Assembly (NCBI RefSeq): GCF_013133795.1
Contig: NZ_JABGBN010000004.1
Location: 62,001-126,000, forward strand
From: Pelistega suis
GTDB taxonomy: Bacteria; Pseudomonadota; Gammaproteobacteria; Burkholderiales; Burkholderiaceae_B
DNA length: 64,000 nt
Reading direction: 5' to 3'
A model generated the notes under the pieces. That model saw only the letters and a program-made list of their open reading frames with translations. It searched no databases and was not told the origin of the DNA. Shown here one piece after another: positions 7,134 to 16,602 of the stretch. How positions within the stretch are numbered: the stretch's first letter is position 1; each line of letters opens with the position of its first letter. A program made the position numbers and the translations under genes.

Positions 7134-7331
7134 TTGTGGGTTTTTTACTTAAAGAAATGCATAAGATTAAAAGTCCTTTGTATTTCAATAAATTACTCAT
7201 AGCAAAAATCCTCCGCTTTTCCTCTGCCTATTTTTTAAGCAAGGCATGCAAAATGATTATCTTCAACTTGTTTATAATGAGGCATAATAGCGTATAAGCT
7301 TCATCCACCATTTGCTTTTATTTCCTTATCC

Positions 7332-7991
7332 ATGCAATTTGATCACTTTATCCAAGCCTCTTTAGATAAATGGCCCAATGTACCCACACTTTATGGATGG
7401 CTCTCACTCACCCGTGATGGGCAATGGCGCTTACACCCTAAAACTCCCGTTCTTAATACAACTACGCATGCACATGAGCCTGGTGAAAGTATTTCTAGTC
7501 CAGGACTGATTCGTTTTTTAAATAGCTATTATTTTGAAGATGAAAACGGTGCGTGGTTTTTTCAAAATGGTCCTCAACGCGTCTATGTTGCTCTGAGTGC
7601 AGCACCTTGGATTTTGCATCTTGATACAAGCAATACCTCTGGCCTCATCACACATACAGGAAAAACCATAGAAAAAATCCATGCTTGGTATCTTGATGAG
7701 GAAGGTCTATTCTATGCGCAAACGGATAAAGGTTTTGCCTTAGTCATCGGACGTGATGTGGCAGCATTAATCACATATTTACAAATAACTGAGCAAATAC
7801 TTGAAGACGTATTATCCTCTTTTATTACCTCTACGCAAGAAATCTCTTCCCTTCATACTTCACCTACAGATATAAAAAAAGTGCATCATCCAATTTATGG
7901 TGATGCACCCCTCCTCCCTCTATTATCGAAAGACCGCGAGATAACGGGAAAGTTTATCGCTTATCCAACCTCATCCAATGAATCTGAATAA
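7332..7991 (+). CDS. conserved betaproteobacterial hypothetical protein
   Basis: This 219-residue soluble protein begins MQFDHFIQASLDKWPNVP and has a conserved-looking core WRLHPKTPV, FLNSYYFEDENGAWFFQNGPQRVYVALSAAPWILHLD (about 63-100), then an alpha/beta segment and a low-complexity tail. It resembles a DUF found in Bordetella and relatives, whose number I cannot give with confidence. There is no signal peptide and no catalytic motif I recognise. It converges on pstB with 17 bases between stops, so it is not part of the pst operon. Function unknown. Confidence 0.75.
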   Translation: MQFDHFIQASLDKWPNVPTLYGWLSLTRDGQWRLHPKTPVLNTTTHAHEPGESISSPGLIRFLNSYYFEDENGAWFFQNGPQRVYVALSAAPWILHLDTSNTSGLITHTGKTIEKIHAWYLDEEGLFYAQTDKGFALVIGRDVAALITYLQITEQILEDVLSSFITSTQEISSLHTSPTDIKKVHHPIYGDAPLLPLLSKDREITGKFIAYPTSSNESE

Positions 7992-8008
7992 AGCGCGACC
8001 TACTCAAT

Positions 8009-8785
8009 TTAACCAAATCGACCTGTGATATAGTCCTGAGTTTCTTTACGAGCCGGCTTAATAAACATTTGTTTTGTTTCGCCAAACTCGATTAACTCAC
8101 CCAAATACATATAAGCGGTGTAATCAGAACAACGAGCGGCTTGTTGCATATTATGCGTAACGATAGCAACCGTATAATCATTTTTCAGCTCAGTAATGAG
8201 TTCTTCGATTTTAACGGTTGAAATCGGGTCTAGCGCAGAACAAGGTTCGTCTAATAATAAAACCTCTGGTTTGACGGCAATACCGCGTGCGATACATAGG
8301 CGCTGTTGCTGACCACCTGATAAACCATTACCATTTTGTGATAATTTATCTTTTACCTCGGTCCATAAGGCTGCTTTACGTAAAGCCCATTCAACACGCT
8401 CATCCATTTCTGCTTTATTTAATTTTTCAAATAAGCGTACACCAAAAGCAATATTATCGTAAATGCTCATCGGAAAGGGTGTTGGCTTTTGGAAAACCAT
8501 ACCTACCTTGGCACGCAATAAGGATACGTCCATTTTAGTGGTGAGTAGATTTTCACCATCCATCATAATCTCACCCTCAGCGCGTTGCCCCGGATATAAC
8601 TCATACATACGATTAAAGGTACGCAATAAAGTCGATTTACCACACCCTGAAGGACCGATGAAAGCCGTGACTTTATTACGAGGGATTCGCATATTCACGC
8701 CTTTAATTGCATGAAAACCACCATAATAAAAGTTCAGGTCATTCACTTGAATTTTTGTATCTTCTACTGAAATCATTTCTGTCAT
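8009..8785 (-). CDS. pstB: phosphate ABC transporter ATP-binding protein PstB
   Basis: PstB powers high-affinity phosphate import by PstSCA at the inner membrane. The 258-residue protein has Walker [10 protein letters not shown] (44-52), the Q-loop in [12 protein letters not shown], signature LSGGQQQR, Walker [13 protein letters not shown] and the H-switch THNMQQA, all typical of PstB including the [11 protein letters not shown] segment. It is the last gene of pstS-pstC-pstA-pstB, 13 bases after pstA. In many bacteria phoU follows pstB; here the neighbour is an unrelated convergent gene. Confidence 0.97.
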   Translation of the reverse strand: MTEMISVEDTKIQVNDLNFYYGGFHAIKGVNMRIPRNKVTAFIGPSGCGKSTLLRTFNRMYELYPGQRAEGEIMMDGENLLTTKMDVSLLRAKVGMVFQKPTPFPMSIYDNIAFGVRLFEKLNKAEMDERVEWALRKAALWTEVKDKLSQNGNGLSGGQQQRLCIARGIAVKPEVLLLDEPCSALDPISTVKIEELITELKNDYTVAIVTHNMQQAARCSDYTAYMYLGELIEFGETKQMFIKPARKETQDYITGRFG

Positions 8786-8798
8786 TTAATGATCCTCA

Positions 8799-9671
8799 TT
8801 ATTTGCGGAATAGGCTACGCGCTAAAATGTTTAAGCCTAAAACGAATAAAGTAATTAATGTTGCACCCGCCCAAGCTAATTCATTCCAATCTTTAAAAGG
8901 ACTTGCGGCGTATTGGAAAATCACGACCGGTAAGTTAGCCATCGGTGCATTCATATTCCAAGACATAAATTGGTTAGAAAGTGCGGTAAATAATAATGGA
9001 GCTGTCTCGCCTAAAATACGAGCCACTGCTAATAAGATACCCGTCAAAATACCTGCACGCGCTGATTTATAACAAATCATCATAATCATTCGCCACTTTG
9101 GACAACCCAAAGCAAACGCTGCTTCGCGAAGATTATTCGGAATCAATGACAACATATTATCAGTGGTACGCACCACCACAGGAATCACCAATACTGCCAA
9201 TGCCAATGCACCTGCCCAACCTGAATAATGTCCTTGTTGTGCCACAATTAAGGCATAGATAAACAGACCAATCACAATAGACGGTGCTGATAGTAAGACA
9301 TCATTTAAAAAGCGGGTCACCGGTGCCAACCAGCCTCGCTGACCATATTCGGCTAAATAAGTCCCAGCGAGAATACCAATCGGTGTACCAATCGCCGTAC
9401 CTACAGCCGACATCAATAAAGAACCAATAATGGCATTCTTTAAGCCACCTGCTGATCCCGGACCTGGAGTAATCTCAGTAAATAAACTCCAAGATAAAGA
9501 ACCCGCACCTTTGGTTAATAAAGTCATAATAATCCAAAACAACCAAAATAAACCAAAGACAACCGTGATTAAAGATAGACTCATCATAATACGGTTAAAC
9601 ATACGACGACGCTGATAGATGGGATTTTTACTATTTATAGCCGAATTCGCTAATGTCACTTGTTGTTCCAT
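8799..9671 (-). CDS. pstA: phosphate ABC transporter permease PstA
   Basis: Inner-membrane permease subunit of the phosphate importer, about 290 residues. Six hydrophobic segments are visible, with the BPD permease loop [22 protein letters not shown] that contacts PstB and the motif [21 protein letters not shown] near the end. Two adjacent ATGs exist; I use 9671 because the AAGGGGG ribosome site (which overlaps the pstC stop) is only one base from the ATG at 9674. It follows pstC almost without a gap, so translation is coupled. Confidence 0.96.
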   Translation of the reverse strand: MEQQVTLANSAINSKNPIYQRRRMFNRIMMSLSLITVVFGLFWLFWIIMTLLTKGAGSLSWSLFTEITPGPGSAGGLKNAIIGSLLMSAVGTAIGTPIGILAGTYLAEYGQRGWLAPVTRFLNDVLLSAPSIVIGLFIYALIVAQQGHYSGWAGALALAVLVIPVVVRTTDNMLSLIPNNLREAAFALGCPKWRMIMMICYKSARAGILTGILLAVARILGETAPLLFTALSNQFMSWNMNAPMANLPVVIFQYAASPFKDWNELAWAGATLITLFVLGLNILARSLFRK

Positions 9672-9680
9672 CATGCCCCC

Positions 9681-10631
9681 TTATGAACGCTTACCTTCTT
9701 TCTTGGCCATACGTGCGACTAATAAACGAGAAATAGCCAATACACACGTTGTAATCAAGAACAGGATAAGACCTAATTCAATTAAAGACGACTTTTGTAA
9801 ACCGTCTGCTTCATTAAACTCATTGGCAATAGCCGAAGCAATAGAATTAGCCGGATCAAAAATACTACCCGGTGTACGGAAAGCATTACCAATCACAAAA
9901 GTAACGGCCATTGTCTCACCTAAAGCACGACCTAAACCCAACATAATGCCACCCACGACACCATTTTTCGTATAAGGTAGAACAACTTTCCACATCACCT
10001 CCCAAGTCGTACCACCTAGACCATAAGCTGATTCTTTATACATAGGAGGGACTACAGCGAATACATCGCGCATCACTGAAGCGATAAAAGGAATAATCAT
10101 AATCGACAAGATTAATCCTGCCGTAAATAACCCCACCCCAAAAGGTGTACCTTGGAATAAACCACCAATCACAGGCACACTACCCAATACGTCAATCATG
10201 ACAGGTTGGATATGCTTTTGAAAGATAGGCACAAAAACAAATAAGCCCCACATACCGTAAATAATCGACGGAATGGCGGCAAGCATCTCGACAGCGATAC
10301 CCAATGGACGACGCAGCCACATCGGTGCCAGTTCGGTTAAAAATGTCGCAATACCAAATGACACAGGGACAGCAATGAATAAGGCGATACCTGCAGTCAC
10401 TACCGTACCAATAATCGGTACAACCGCACCATAAATATCTTCGCCTGGATTCCAGTCATTAGTGACAAAAAATGACCAACCAAATTCCGCAATAGTCTCT
10501 CGACTACCATAAATAAGCGAAATCAATACGGCTGCCAATAAGACAAAGACAAAAAACGCAAAAAATCGCGTCGTACCTGCAAACAGCATATCCGCGATTG
10601 TATTTCGTTGTTTTGAATGAGATTTTGACAT
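9681..10631 (-). CDS. pstC: phosphate ABC transporter permease PstC
   Basis: Second permease subunit (316 residues) of the Pst importer, pairing with PstA in the membrane. It shows six hydrophobic segments, the family motif ESAYGLGGTTWEVMWKVVLP (coupling loop) and GLGRALGETMAVTFVIGNAF. The large segment between the third and fourth helices (PIFQKHIQPVMIDVLGSVP) is usual for PstC. It is separated from pstS by 92 bases containing an attenuator-like hairpin. Confidence 0.97.
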   Translation of the reverse strand: MSKSHSKQRNTIADMLFAGTTRFFAFFVFVLLAAVLISLIYGSRETIAEFGWSFFVTNDWNPGEDIYGAVVPIIGTVVTAGIALFIAVPVSFGIATFLTELAPMWLRRPLGIAVEMLAAIPSIIYGMWGLFVFVPIFQKHIQPVMIDVLGSVPVIGGLFQGTPFGVGLFTAGLILSIMIIPFIASVMRDVFAVVPPMYKESAYGLGGTTWEVMWKVVLPYTKNGVVGGIMLGLGRALGETMAVTFVIGNAFRTPGSIFDPANSIASAIANEFNEADGLQKSSLIELGLILFLITTCVLAISRLLVARMAKKEGKRS

Positions 10632-10656
10632 AAATTTTTCTTGTTGATTTAGGCTG

Positions 10657-10696
10657 AAAAACTTCTCTCTAGCCGGAACCTCCTACTAGAGAGAAG
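10657..10696 (-). terminator. attenuator-like hairpin between pstS and pstC
   Basis: CTTCTCTCTAG (10662-10672) and CTAGAGAGAAG (10686-10696) pair perfectly over 11 bases with a 13-base loop. On the minus strand the stem runs directly into TTTTT (10657-10661). It lies 28 bases after the pstS stop. Such a partial terminator would give more binding protein than permease, a common design in binding-protein transport operons. Confidence 0.8.
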
Positions 10697-10723
10697 CACT
10701 GATGACTTTAATACATAAGTCTA

Positions 10724-11767
10724 TTACCAGATAGCCTTACCATCTTCTGTTTTTAATTGCTCTTTCCATACTTGACGGATAGTGTTTGTGACCTCATCTG
10801 GTAATGGTACATAGTCTAACTTAGCCGCTGTATCAGCACCATTCTTCCACGCCCAGTCAAAGAACTCTAGCGCTGTTTTCACTTCTGTTGGCTTAGCTAC
10901 TGTTTTATTTAAAAGGATAAATGTCGCTGCTGTGATTGGCCAGCTATCATCACCACTTTCATTGGTTAATACAACACCCATACCTGGTGTACCTTTCCAG
11001 TCAGCATTCGCTGCTGCGGCTGCAAATGATTTTTGCTCTGGCTGAACAAATTTACCGGCTTTATTTTGAACCGCTGTCCAAGAAAGGTTGTTTTGTTTCG
11101 CATACGCATACTCAACATAACCAATTGAGTTAGCCAATTGACCCACGTAAGCAGCTACACCCTCGTTACCTTTACCACCTTGACCTACAGGCCATTTAAC
11201 TGACTTACCTTCACCAACTTTTTCTTTCCACTCTGCTGATACCTTAGATAAGTAGTTTGTCCAACCAAATGTCGTACCTGAACCATCAGAACGATGTACC
11301 ACCACGATATTCGTATCAGGTAATGTTACGCCATCATTTAACGCTTTGATTTTGTCATCGTTCCATTTTGTAATCTTACCTAAGAAGATATCCGCTAATA
11401 CTTCACCTGATAACTTTAATTGACCTGGTTTAATACCATTTAAATTCACGACAGGTACCGTACCACCAATCACCGCAGGGAACTGTAATAGACCATTTTC
11501 GTCTAATTTAGCTTGTGATAATGGGTCATCTGATGCACCAAAATCAACGGTTTTAGCGATAATTTGTTTTTGTCCACCGCCAGAACCAATTGATTGGTAG
11601 TTGATTTTATTACCTGTTGCCGCATCAAAATCTGACGCCCATTTTGCATAAATCGGGTATGGGAAAGACGCACCTGCACCTGTTACGGTCACAGCAGCTT
11701 GTACTGAGAAAGATGCTGTACCTAAAGCAACAGCCAATGTAATACGTTTAAATGCTTGTGTGAACAT
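10724..11767 (-). CDS. pstS: phosphate-binding periplasmic protein PstS
   Basis: The 347-residue protein has a signal peptide (MFTQAFKRITLAVALGTASFSVQA, cleavage near 24) and the phosphate-binding signature motifs GAGASFPYPIYAKW (about 30-43), GSGGGQKQI, and HRSDGSGTTFGWTNYLS, in which S/D/R residues bind phosphate. It captures phosphate in the periplasm and delivers it to PstCA. The start has a GGGGAC ribosome site. It is first in the operon, downstream of Pho-box-like repeats, so induction by PhoB under phosphate limitation is expected. Confidence 0.97.
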   Translation of the reverse strand: MFTQAFKRITLAVALGTASFSVQAAVTVTGAGASFPYPIYAKWASDFDAATGNKINYQSIGSGGGQKQIIAKTVDFGASDDPLSQAKLDENGLLQFPAVIGGTVPVVNLNGIKPGQLKLSGEVLADIFLGKITKWNDDKIKALNDGVTLPDTNIVVVHRSDGSGTTFGWTNYLSKVSAEWKEKVGEGKSVKWPVGQGGKGNEGVAAYVGQLANSIGYVEYAYAKQNNLSWTAVQNKAGKFVQPEQKSFAAAAANADWKGTPGMGVVLTNESGDDSWPITAATFILLNKTVAKPTEVKTALEFFDWAWKNGADTAAKLDYVPLPDEVTNTIRQVWKEQLKTEDGKAIW

Positions 11768-11777
11768 AATGTCCCCT

Positions 11778-11842
11778 TCTGCCTAAGTTAATCTAAGAAA
11801 AAAGTTTCGATATCAAACATCAAATAACCTTACTTAGGCAGA
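11778..11842 (-). other. 11-bp inverted repeat in the pstS leader
   Basis: TCTGCCTAAGT (11778-11788) and ACTTAGGCAGA (11832-11842) are perfect complements separated by 43 bases. In the minus-strand reading the second arm ends exactly at the AGGGGAC ribosome site of pstS. If both arms are transcribed a long-range stem could mask that site; otherwise the dyad may be a protein-binding site. Confidence 0.6.
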
Positions 11843-11865
11843 ATATTACAGACTATTTATGACAG
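11837..11865 (-). promoter_or_regulatory. Pho-box-like repeats upstream of pstS
   Basis: On the minus strand CTGTCAT (11859-11865), CTGTAAT (11845-11851) and CTGCC (11837-11841) form three CTG-type repeats in an AT-rich context 70 to 100 bases before the pstS start. PhoB boxes are built of CTGTCAT-like heptamers every 11 bases; spacing here is 14 then 10, so the match is imperfect. Confidence 0.5.
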
Positions 11866-11894
11866 TAATATTTCAAGCACTTAAATAACTCTCC

Positions 11895-13967
11895 TTAACC
11901 CAACAATTTCATCAGTTGCTCATGTAAATTAAAGGCGCGTCGACGATTACGTACTGGCTCATAACGCCCATCTGCTGTACCTTGCCATGCCAATTGATTA
12001 TCTTTAAGCGCTAAAGTAAACGCTTCATTGATAACACGTTTTTTCAAATGACTATCTTTAATTGGGCAAGCTAACTCCACACGACGGAAAAAATTTCTAT
12101 CCATCCAATCCGCCGAAGAAAGATAAACGGTTTCCTTACCCTCGTTATAAAAATAAAATACACGCGAATGCTCTAAGAACCGTCCAACAATAGAAATCAG
12201 ACGGATATTTTCTGATAAACCGGGTACACCCGCTTTTAAGCCACACACACCACGCACAATTAAATCAATTTCCACCCCTGCTTGGCTAGCCTCATACAGC
12301 GCATTGATGGCTTGTGGTTCAATTAAAGAATTCATCTTTAACATAATTTTGGCTTTTTTACCTTGTTGTGCTTGGGCAATCTCATGTTGAATATGTTTCA
12401 GCATCCCCTCATGCAAGGTAAAGGGTGATTGCAATAAGGTTTTTAAGGGGCGACGAGTGCCTACACCTGTGAGTAAAGAGAAAACTTGATCCATATCGGC
12501 GGTAATCTCTTTATCACTTGTCAATAAGCCAAAGTCAGTATACAGTCGTGCGGTACGTGGATGATAATTCCCCGTCCCGATATGTCCATAACGGACAATT
12601 TTCTTATTCTCTCGACGTAAGACTAAAGCCATTTTGGCATGTGTTTTATGGCCAACCACACCATAGACGACATGTGCACCAACTTCCTCCAGCTGTGCTG
12701 CCCAATTAATATTGGTCTGCTCATCAAAGCGCGCCATCAACTCTACCACCACAGTCACTTCTTTACCAGAACGTGCGGCTTGTAATAATAAGTTCATTAA
12801 TTCAGAATCTGCACCAGTACGATAGATCGTTTGCTTAATCGCTACCACATCAGGGTCATAAGCTGCCGCTGTCAGAAAATCAATCACTGGTTGGAATGAT
12901 TGGTAAGGATGATGAAGCAATAAATCTTGTCTCGCAATCGCTTCAAACATCTCACTCGGATTACCACTCATTTTATTAAATGGCGCAGGAAGGCTTGCGG
13001 TATACGGTGAAAAATTTAACTCTGCCCCAACATCAATATCCGCCAATGGCATAATACGTGTCAGATTGACGGAACCATTGGTATAGTAAGTATCCGCCTC
13101 CTCTAGTCCAAACTCTTTTTGTAAAAAACTGACTAAATCAGCAGGCATATCTTTAATAACTTCCAGACGAACCGCATTACCAAAGTTACGTTGTGAGAGC
13201 TCACCCTGTAAAGCCAAACGCAAATCTGAGACTTCTTCTTCTAAATACAAATCACTATTACGGGTAACACGCCATTGATAAATTCCCTTAACACTTAATC
13301 CCGGAAAAATCTCGCCGACAAATAACTGCATCAACGTAGAAAGCAAGGTATAGCCATGTGGCTCTCCACATACTTCCTCAGGCACTTTAATCAATCGGGG
13401 CAAGGCACGTGGGGCTTGTACAATCGCAATCGTCGCATTACGACCGAAGGCATCTTTCCCTTCTAATGGCACAATAAAATTCAGACTCTTATTTAAAATG
13501 CGAGGGAATGGATGTGCAGGATCTAAACCAATAGGCGTTAATAAGGGATGAATTTCATCCATAAATATTTGTTTTGCCCAGTCATACATAATTTGGTTGT
13601 AATCATGTTGCTTAAAGATACGCACGCCATATTGACGCAATTTCGGAAAAATATCCTCATTAAGCAAACTGTATTGTTTTTCGACTAATTCATGAACTTG
13701 CTTTTGCACCAAATCAAAAGCTTGTGCAGGTGTCAGACCATCTGTACCAATCGTTTTCGCATCATGCGCTAATTTTTTCTTAAGGCTGGCGATACGAATT
13801 TCAAAAAACTCATCAAGATTGGAACTCACAATACATAAGTAACGCAGACGCTCCAATAAAGGCGTTTTCGGATTCGCTGCCATCGCCAATACACGCTCAT
13901 TAAAGCGCATTAATGAAGATTCACGATTAATAAAATTAGGATATTGAATTCGAAAATCGGTCGCCAT
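11895..13967 (-). CDS. ppk: polyphosphate kinase 1
   Basis: PPK1 reversibly transfers the ATP gamma-phosphate to polyphosphate. The 690-residue protein starts with the N-terminal domain NFINRESSLMRFNERVL and contains SSNLDEFFEIR, then the two C-terminal phospholipase-D-like domains. The phosphorylated histidine is H443 in KTHAKM (E. coli H435) and the second essential histidine is H600 in LEHSRVF (E. coli H592). GHIGTGNYHPRTARLYTDFG and YLSSADWMDRN also match the family. It is divergent from ppx across 169 bases and lies 127 bases upstream (minus strand) of pstS, giving a phosphate-metabolism cluster. Confidence 0.98.
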   Translation of the reverse strand: MATDFRIQYPNFINRESSLMRFNERVLAMAANPKTPLLERLRYLCIVSSNLDEFFEIRIASLKKKLAHDAKTIGTDGLTPAQAFDLVQKQVHELVEKQYSLLNEDIFPKLRQYGVRIFKQHDYNQIMYDWAKQIFMDEIHPLLTPIGLDPAHPFPRILNKSLNFIVPLEGKDAFGRNATIAIVQAPRALPRLIKVPEEVCGEPHGYTLLSTLMQLFVGEIFPGLSVKGIYQWRVTRNSDLYLEEEVSDLRLALQGELSQRNFGNAVRLEVIKDMPADLVSFLQKEFGLEEADTYYTNGSVNLTRIMPLADIDVGAELNFSPYTASLPAPFNKMSGNPSEMFEAIARQDLLLHHPYQSFQPVIDFLTAAAYDPDVVAIKQTIYRTGADSELMNLLLQAARSGKEVTVVVELMARFDEQTNINWAAQLEEVGAHVVYGVVGHKTHAKMALVLRRENKKIVRYGHIGTGNYHPRTARLYTDFGLLTSDKEITADMDQVFSLLTGVGTRRPLKTLLQSPFTLHEGMLKHIQHEIAQAQQGKKAKIMLKMNSLIEPQAINALYEASQAGVEIDLIVRGVCGLKAGVPGLSENIRLISIVGRFLEHSRVFYFYNEGKETVYLSSADWMDRNFFRRVELACPIKDSHLKKRVINEAFTLALKDNQLAWQGTADGRYEPVRNRRRAFNLHEQLMKLLG

Positions 13968-14136
13968 ATTGAAATTCCACGTTAAATTTTTATAAAAATT
14001 ACTGTTTATACTATTAGTATAATTTCAGTTTGATGACAATACTATGACTAGCACAATAAATACACAGTGAAACTGAAAATTTACGTTAAAATGCGATAAA
14101 ACCTTCCTTTAGCATATCCATAACAGGACGAGACAC

Positions 14137-15636
14137 ATGGAGATGACTCAATTACTCGCCGCTATTGACTTAGGCTCTAATAGCTTTCGATTATCTGTCG
14201 GTCGCGTGGTAACTCACGACGGTGTTCAACAAATTTTTTCCATTGATCGCCTCAAAGAAACTGTTCGTTTAGCGGCAGGTCTAGATGAAAACCGTGTATT
14301 AAGTGAAGAAGCTATTCAACGGGCTGTTGATATCCTACAACGCTTTGGTGAACGCATTCGCGATTTCCACCCCAGCCAAGTTCGTGCCGTAGCAACCAAC
14401 ACTTTCCGTGTCGCTAAAAATATCGATGAGCTACTACCTCGAGCAGAAGCCGCCTTGGGTTTTCCTATTGAAATCATTTCAGGTCAAGAGGAAGCACGTC
14501 TAGTCTTCTCTGGTGTAGCACATGAGCTCCCTCCTTCCAAAGAAAGTCGTCTTGTCGTCGATATCGGTGGTGGTTCAACAGAATTTATTATTGGTAAAGG
14601 TTTAGAGCCTAAGCTAATGAAATCCCTCCATATGGGCTGTGTGAGTTATACAAAAGCCTATTTTCCTAATGGGATAGTGACAGAAAAAGGATTTGAAAAA
14701 GCAGAATTGGCCGCGAGTAAAGAGCTCGAAATTATCAGTAAGTCCTATCGTAAAGAAGGTTGGGCTCAAGCATTTGGTTCGTCTGGTAGTGCAAAAGCGA
14801 TTATCGCCGTCTTACGTGACTCGGGGTTTTCAAGCAAAGGCATTACCTTAGAGGGCATGCTGAAATTAAAACGTGTACTCATCAAATACGGTTCTGCTCG
14901 TTCACCCGAACTTAAAGGTTTAAAGACTGATCGTATTGAAGTCTTACCAGCAGGTCTAGCCATTATGATTGCTATCTTCCGCTCTCTCAAAGTGGATTTA
15001 ATGCTACAAGGTGAAGGGGCTTTACGTGTGGGTGTCTTGTACGATATGTTGGGGCGACATGTGGCCTCTGACAAACGTGATGAGACCGTTAAGATTTTTA
15101 TGCGCCGCTATCATATCGATGTCAAACAAGCGACACGTGTCAAAAATCTTGCTCTGGAGCTTTATGACGAAATCAACCCTGACAATAAAGAAGGTATTCG
15201 TCGTGGTGTCTCTTGGGCTGCCGATTTACATGAAATTGGTTTAAGTATCTCACAGTCTTCATTCCACAAACATACAGCCTATGTTTTAGAGCATGCCGAT
15301 ATGCCCGGATTCTCAAGCGATGACCAACGTCGTCTATCTACTCTAACCCTAGTTCAACAAGGCCGCTTAAATAAAACCCATATCCAAAGCCTCAGCAGCG
15401 ATAAATGGCAAGCGATTCTCTGCTTACGATTGGCTACCCTATTCTTACGTAAACGCCAGAATCAAAAATTAGATAAAGTCATACACCTCAATACCGATAA
15501 TCACCGTACGATTACATTGCGCTTAAACAAGGAATGGCTAGATGACCATCCTCTGACTCGCTATAGCTTAGAATTAGAGGCGCAAGAATGGCAGACGGTG
15601 GGATTTACCTTTAACCTCATTGAGACACTCACTTAG
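14137..15636 (+). CDS. ppx: exopolyphosphatase / Ppx-GppA phosphatase
   Basis: The 499-residue protein belongs to the ASKHA-fold Ppx/GppA family, which removes terminal phosphate from polyphosphate or pppGpp. Visible motifs are AAIDLGSNSFRL (phosphate 1 loop, about 9-20), ATNTFRVAKN, SGQEEARLVFSGV, and VVDIGGGSTEFIIG (phosphate 2 loop, about 143-156); the C-terminal HD-like helical half carries AADLHEIGLSIS. AGGA lies 9 bases before ATG 14137. It is divergently paired with ppk, so the cell can make and degrade polyphosphate from one locus. Ppx rather than GppA is preferred from context. Confidence 0.94.
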   Translation: MEMTQLLAAIDLGSNSFRLSVGRVVTHDGVQQIFSIDRLKETVRLAAGLDENRVLSEEAIQRAVDILQRFGERIRDFHPSQVRAVATNTFRVAKNIDELLPRAEAALGFPIEIISGQEEARLVFSGVAHELPPSKESRLVVDIGGGSTEFIIGKGLEPKLMKSLHMGCVSYTKAYFPNGIVTEKGFEKAELAASKELEIISKSYRKEGWAQAFGSSGSAKAIIAVLRDSGFSSKGITLEGMLKLKRVLIKYGSARSPELKGLKTDRIEVLPAGLAIMIAIFRSLKVDLMLQGEGALRVGVLYDMLGRHVASDKRDETVKIFMRRYHIDVKQATRVKNLALELYDEINPDNKEGIRRGVSWAADLHEIGLSISQSSFHKHTAYVLEHADMPGFSSDDQRRLSTLTLVQQGRLNKTHIQSLSSDKWQAILCLRLATLFLRKRQNQKLDKVIHLNTDNHRTITLRLNKEWLDDHPLTRYSLELEAQEWQTVGFTFNLIETLT

Positions 15637-15649
15637 GACAACAACTCGG

Positions 15650-16426
15650 CTATGCTTCAATCCCAAAATGCTTACGATAACGTGCATCCATGCACTGTAA
15701 GTCAATAATGATGGGAAAATCTGCTGCATTAAAGTTTTTATCCCAAGCAGGTTCACCGCAGATACGTGCACCGATTTTAAGATAGCCTTTAATCAGAGGA
15801 GGAATTTTAACCTTATCATTACTAGCAGTCATGGCTTCTAATTTCTCTAAAGGATAAGCCTCTAAAGGGTGAATTCGTGGTAAGTCTGGTGTTTTTTCCA
15901 TTTCTAATTGAGCAGCACGCCATACTTCGGCCGCTTGAGTCCCTCCGTCAGCCAGACTCACACTAGCACACCCTAACATATAGCGATAATTATTGATATG
16001 CAAATACTGTGCCAACCCCGTCCAAAGCATCATAATCGCAGGGCCACCACGATAATCGGCATGCGTGCAAGAGCGACCACATTCACTAAGAAGATGACGA
16101 ATCTGTGCGAGATTCCTTAAATCAAACTCAGACTCGGAATAATAACCACCCGCTTGCTTTGCCTGCTCTGGACTCATCACACGATACGTCCCAACCACTT
16201 GCTGAGTACGTGTATCGCACACCATAAGATGGTCACAAAATGCATCAAATTTATCTTTATCTATGCCATCAATGGCTTCTGGAAAAACAGCACCCATATC
16301 CTGTGTATAGACATTAAAACGCAAACGTTGCAACGCCTCAATTTCCTCAGCGGTAGTTGCAAAACCCAAGACTAAGCCCGGTTCATCACGCTTTTCTGAT
16401 GATTGCGTTCTTAATAGCTCACGCAT
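15650..16426 (-). CDS. OlsB-like GNAT N-acyltransferase
   Basis: The 258-residue protein has the hemolysin/OlsB-type GNAT fold: FATTAEEIEALQRLRFNVY (about 22-40), IDKDKFDAFCDHLMV, VGTYRVMSPEQA, ECGRSCTHADYRGGPAIMMLW, and the C-terminal KIPPLIKGYLKIGARICGEPAWD. Relatives include ornithine N-acyltransferase OlsB, the first step to phosphorus-free ornithine lipids made when phosphate is short. No OlsA partner is adjacent, so the acceptor is uncertain. It converges on ppx (13 bases between stops); the phosphate-linked neighbourhood supports but does not prove an ornithine-lipid role. Confidence 0.8.
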   Translation of the reverse strand: MRELLRTQSSEKRDEPGLVLGFATTAEEIEALQRLRFNVYTQDMGAVFPEAIDGIDKDKFDAFCDHLMVCDTRTQQVVGTYRVMSPEQAKQAGGYYSESEFDLRNLAQIRHLLSECGRSCTHADYRGGPAIMMLWTGLAQYLHINNYRYMLGCASVSLADGGTQAAEVWRAAQLEMEKTPDLPRIHPLEAYPLEKLEAMTASNDKVKIPPLIKGYLKIGARICGEPAWDKNFNAADFPIIIDLQCMDARYRKHFGIEA

Positions 16427-16545
16427 TTTTTATTATTTTCCTCGAAAAATAAGGTATCCCTTTTCTTTTAGCAGATACGCTCCCAATCAGTTAATAAACT
16501 TTTAGTCTATGATTGGCAATCCGCTAAAATGGCAATCTTATCATG

Positions 16546-16584
16546 AATAAGACCTGTAATATCCATTATATTACAGGTCTTATT
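16546..16584 (-). terminator. perfect 17-bp hairpin after glmM
   Basis: AATAAGACCTGTAATAT (16546-16562) and ATATTACAGGTCTTATT (16568-16584) pair perfectly with a 5-base loop. It lies 18 bases after the glmM stop and just upstream of the acyltransferase promoter. T-tracts are short, but the stem is long and A/U-bounded, so I read it as the glmM terminator. Confidence 0.75.
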
Positions 16585-16602
16585 TTACCGCTTTTTGACA
16601 GT

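Noticed and set aside
1-7331. Complete prophage or integrative element
   Set aside because: No integrase, transposase, phage structural gene, tRNA-linked attachment site or flanking direct repeats are visible in the window.
9619-9975. 118-codon frame antisense to pstA/pstC
   Set aside because: Shadow of conserved transporter genes; composition fits reverse-complement of membrane helices.
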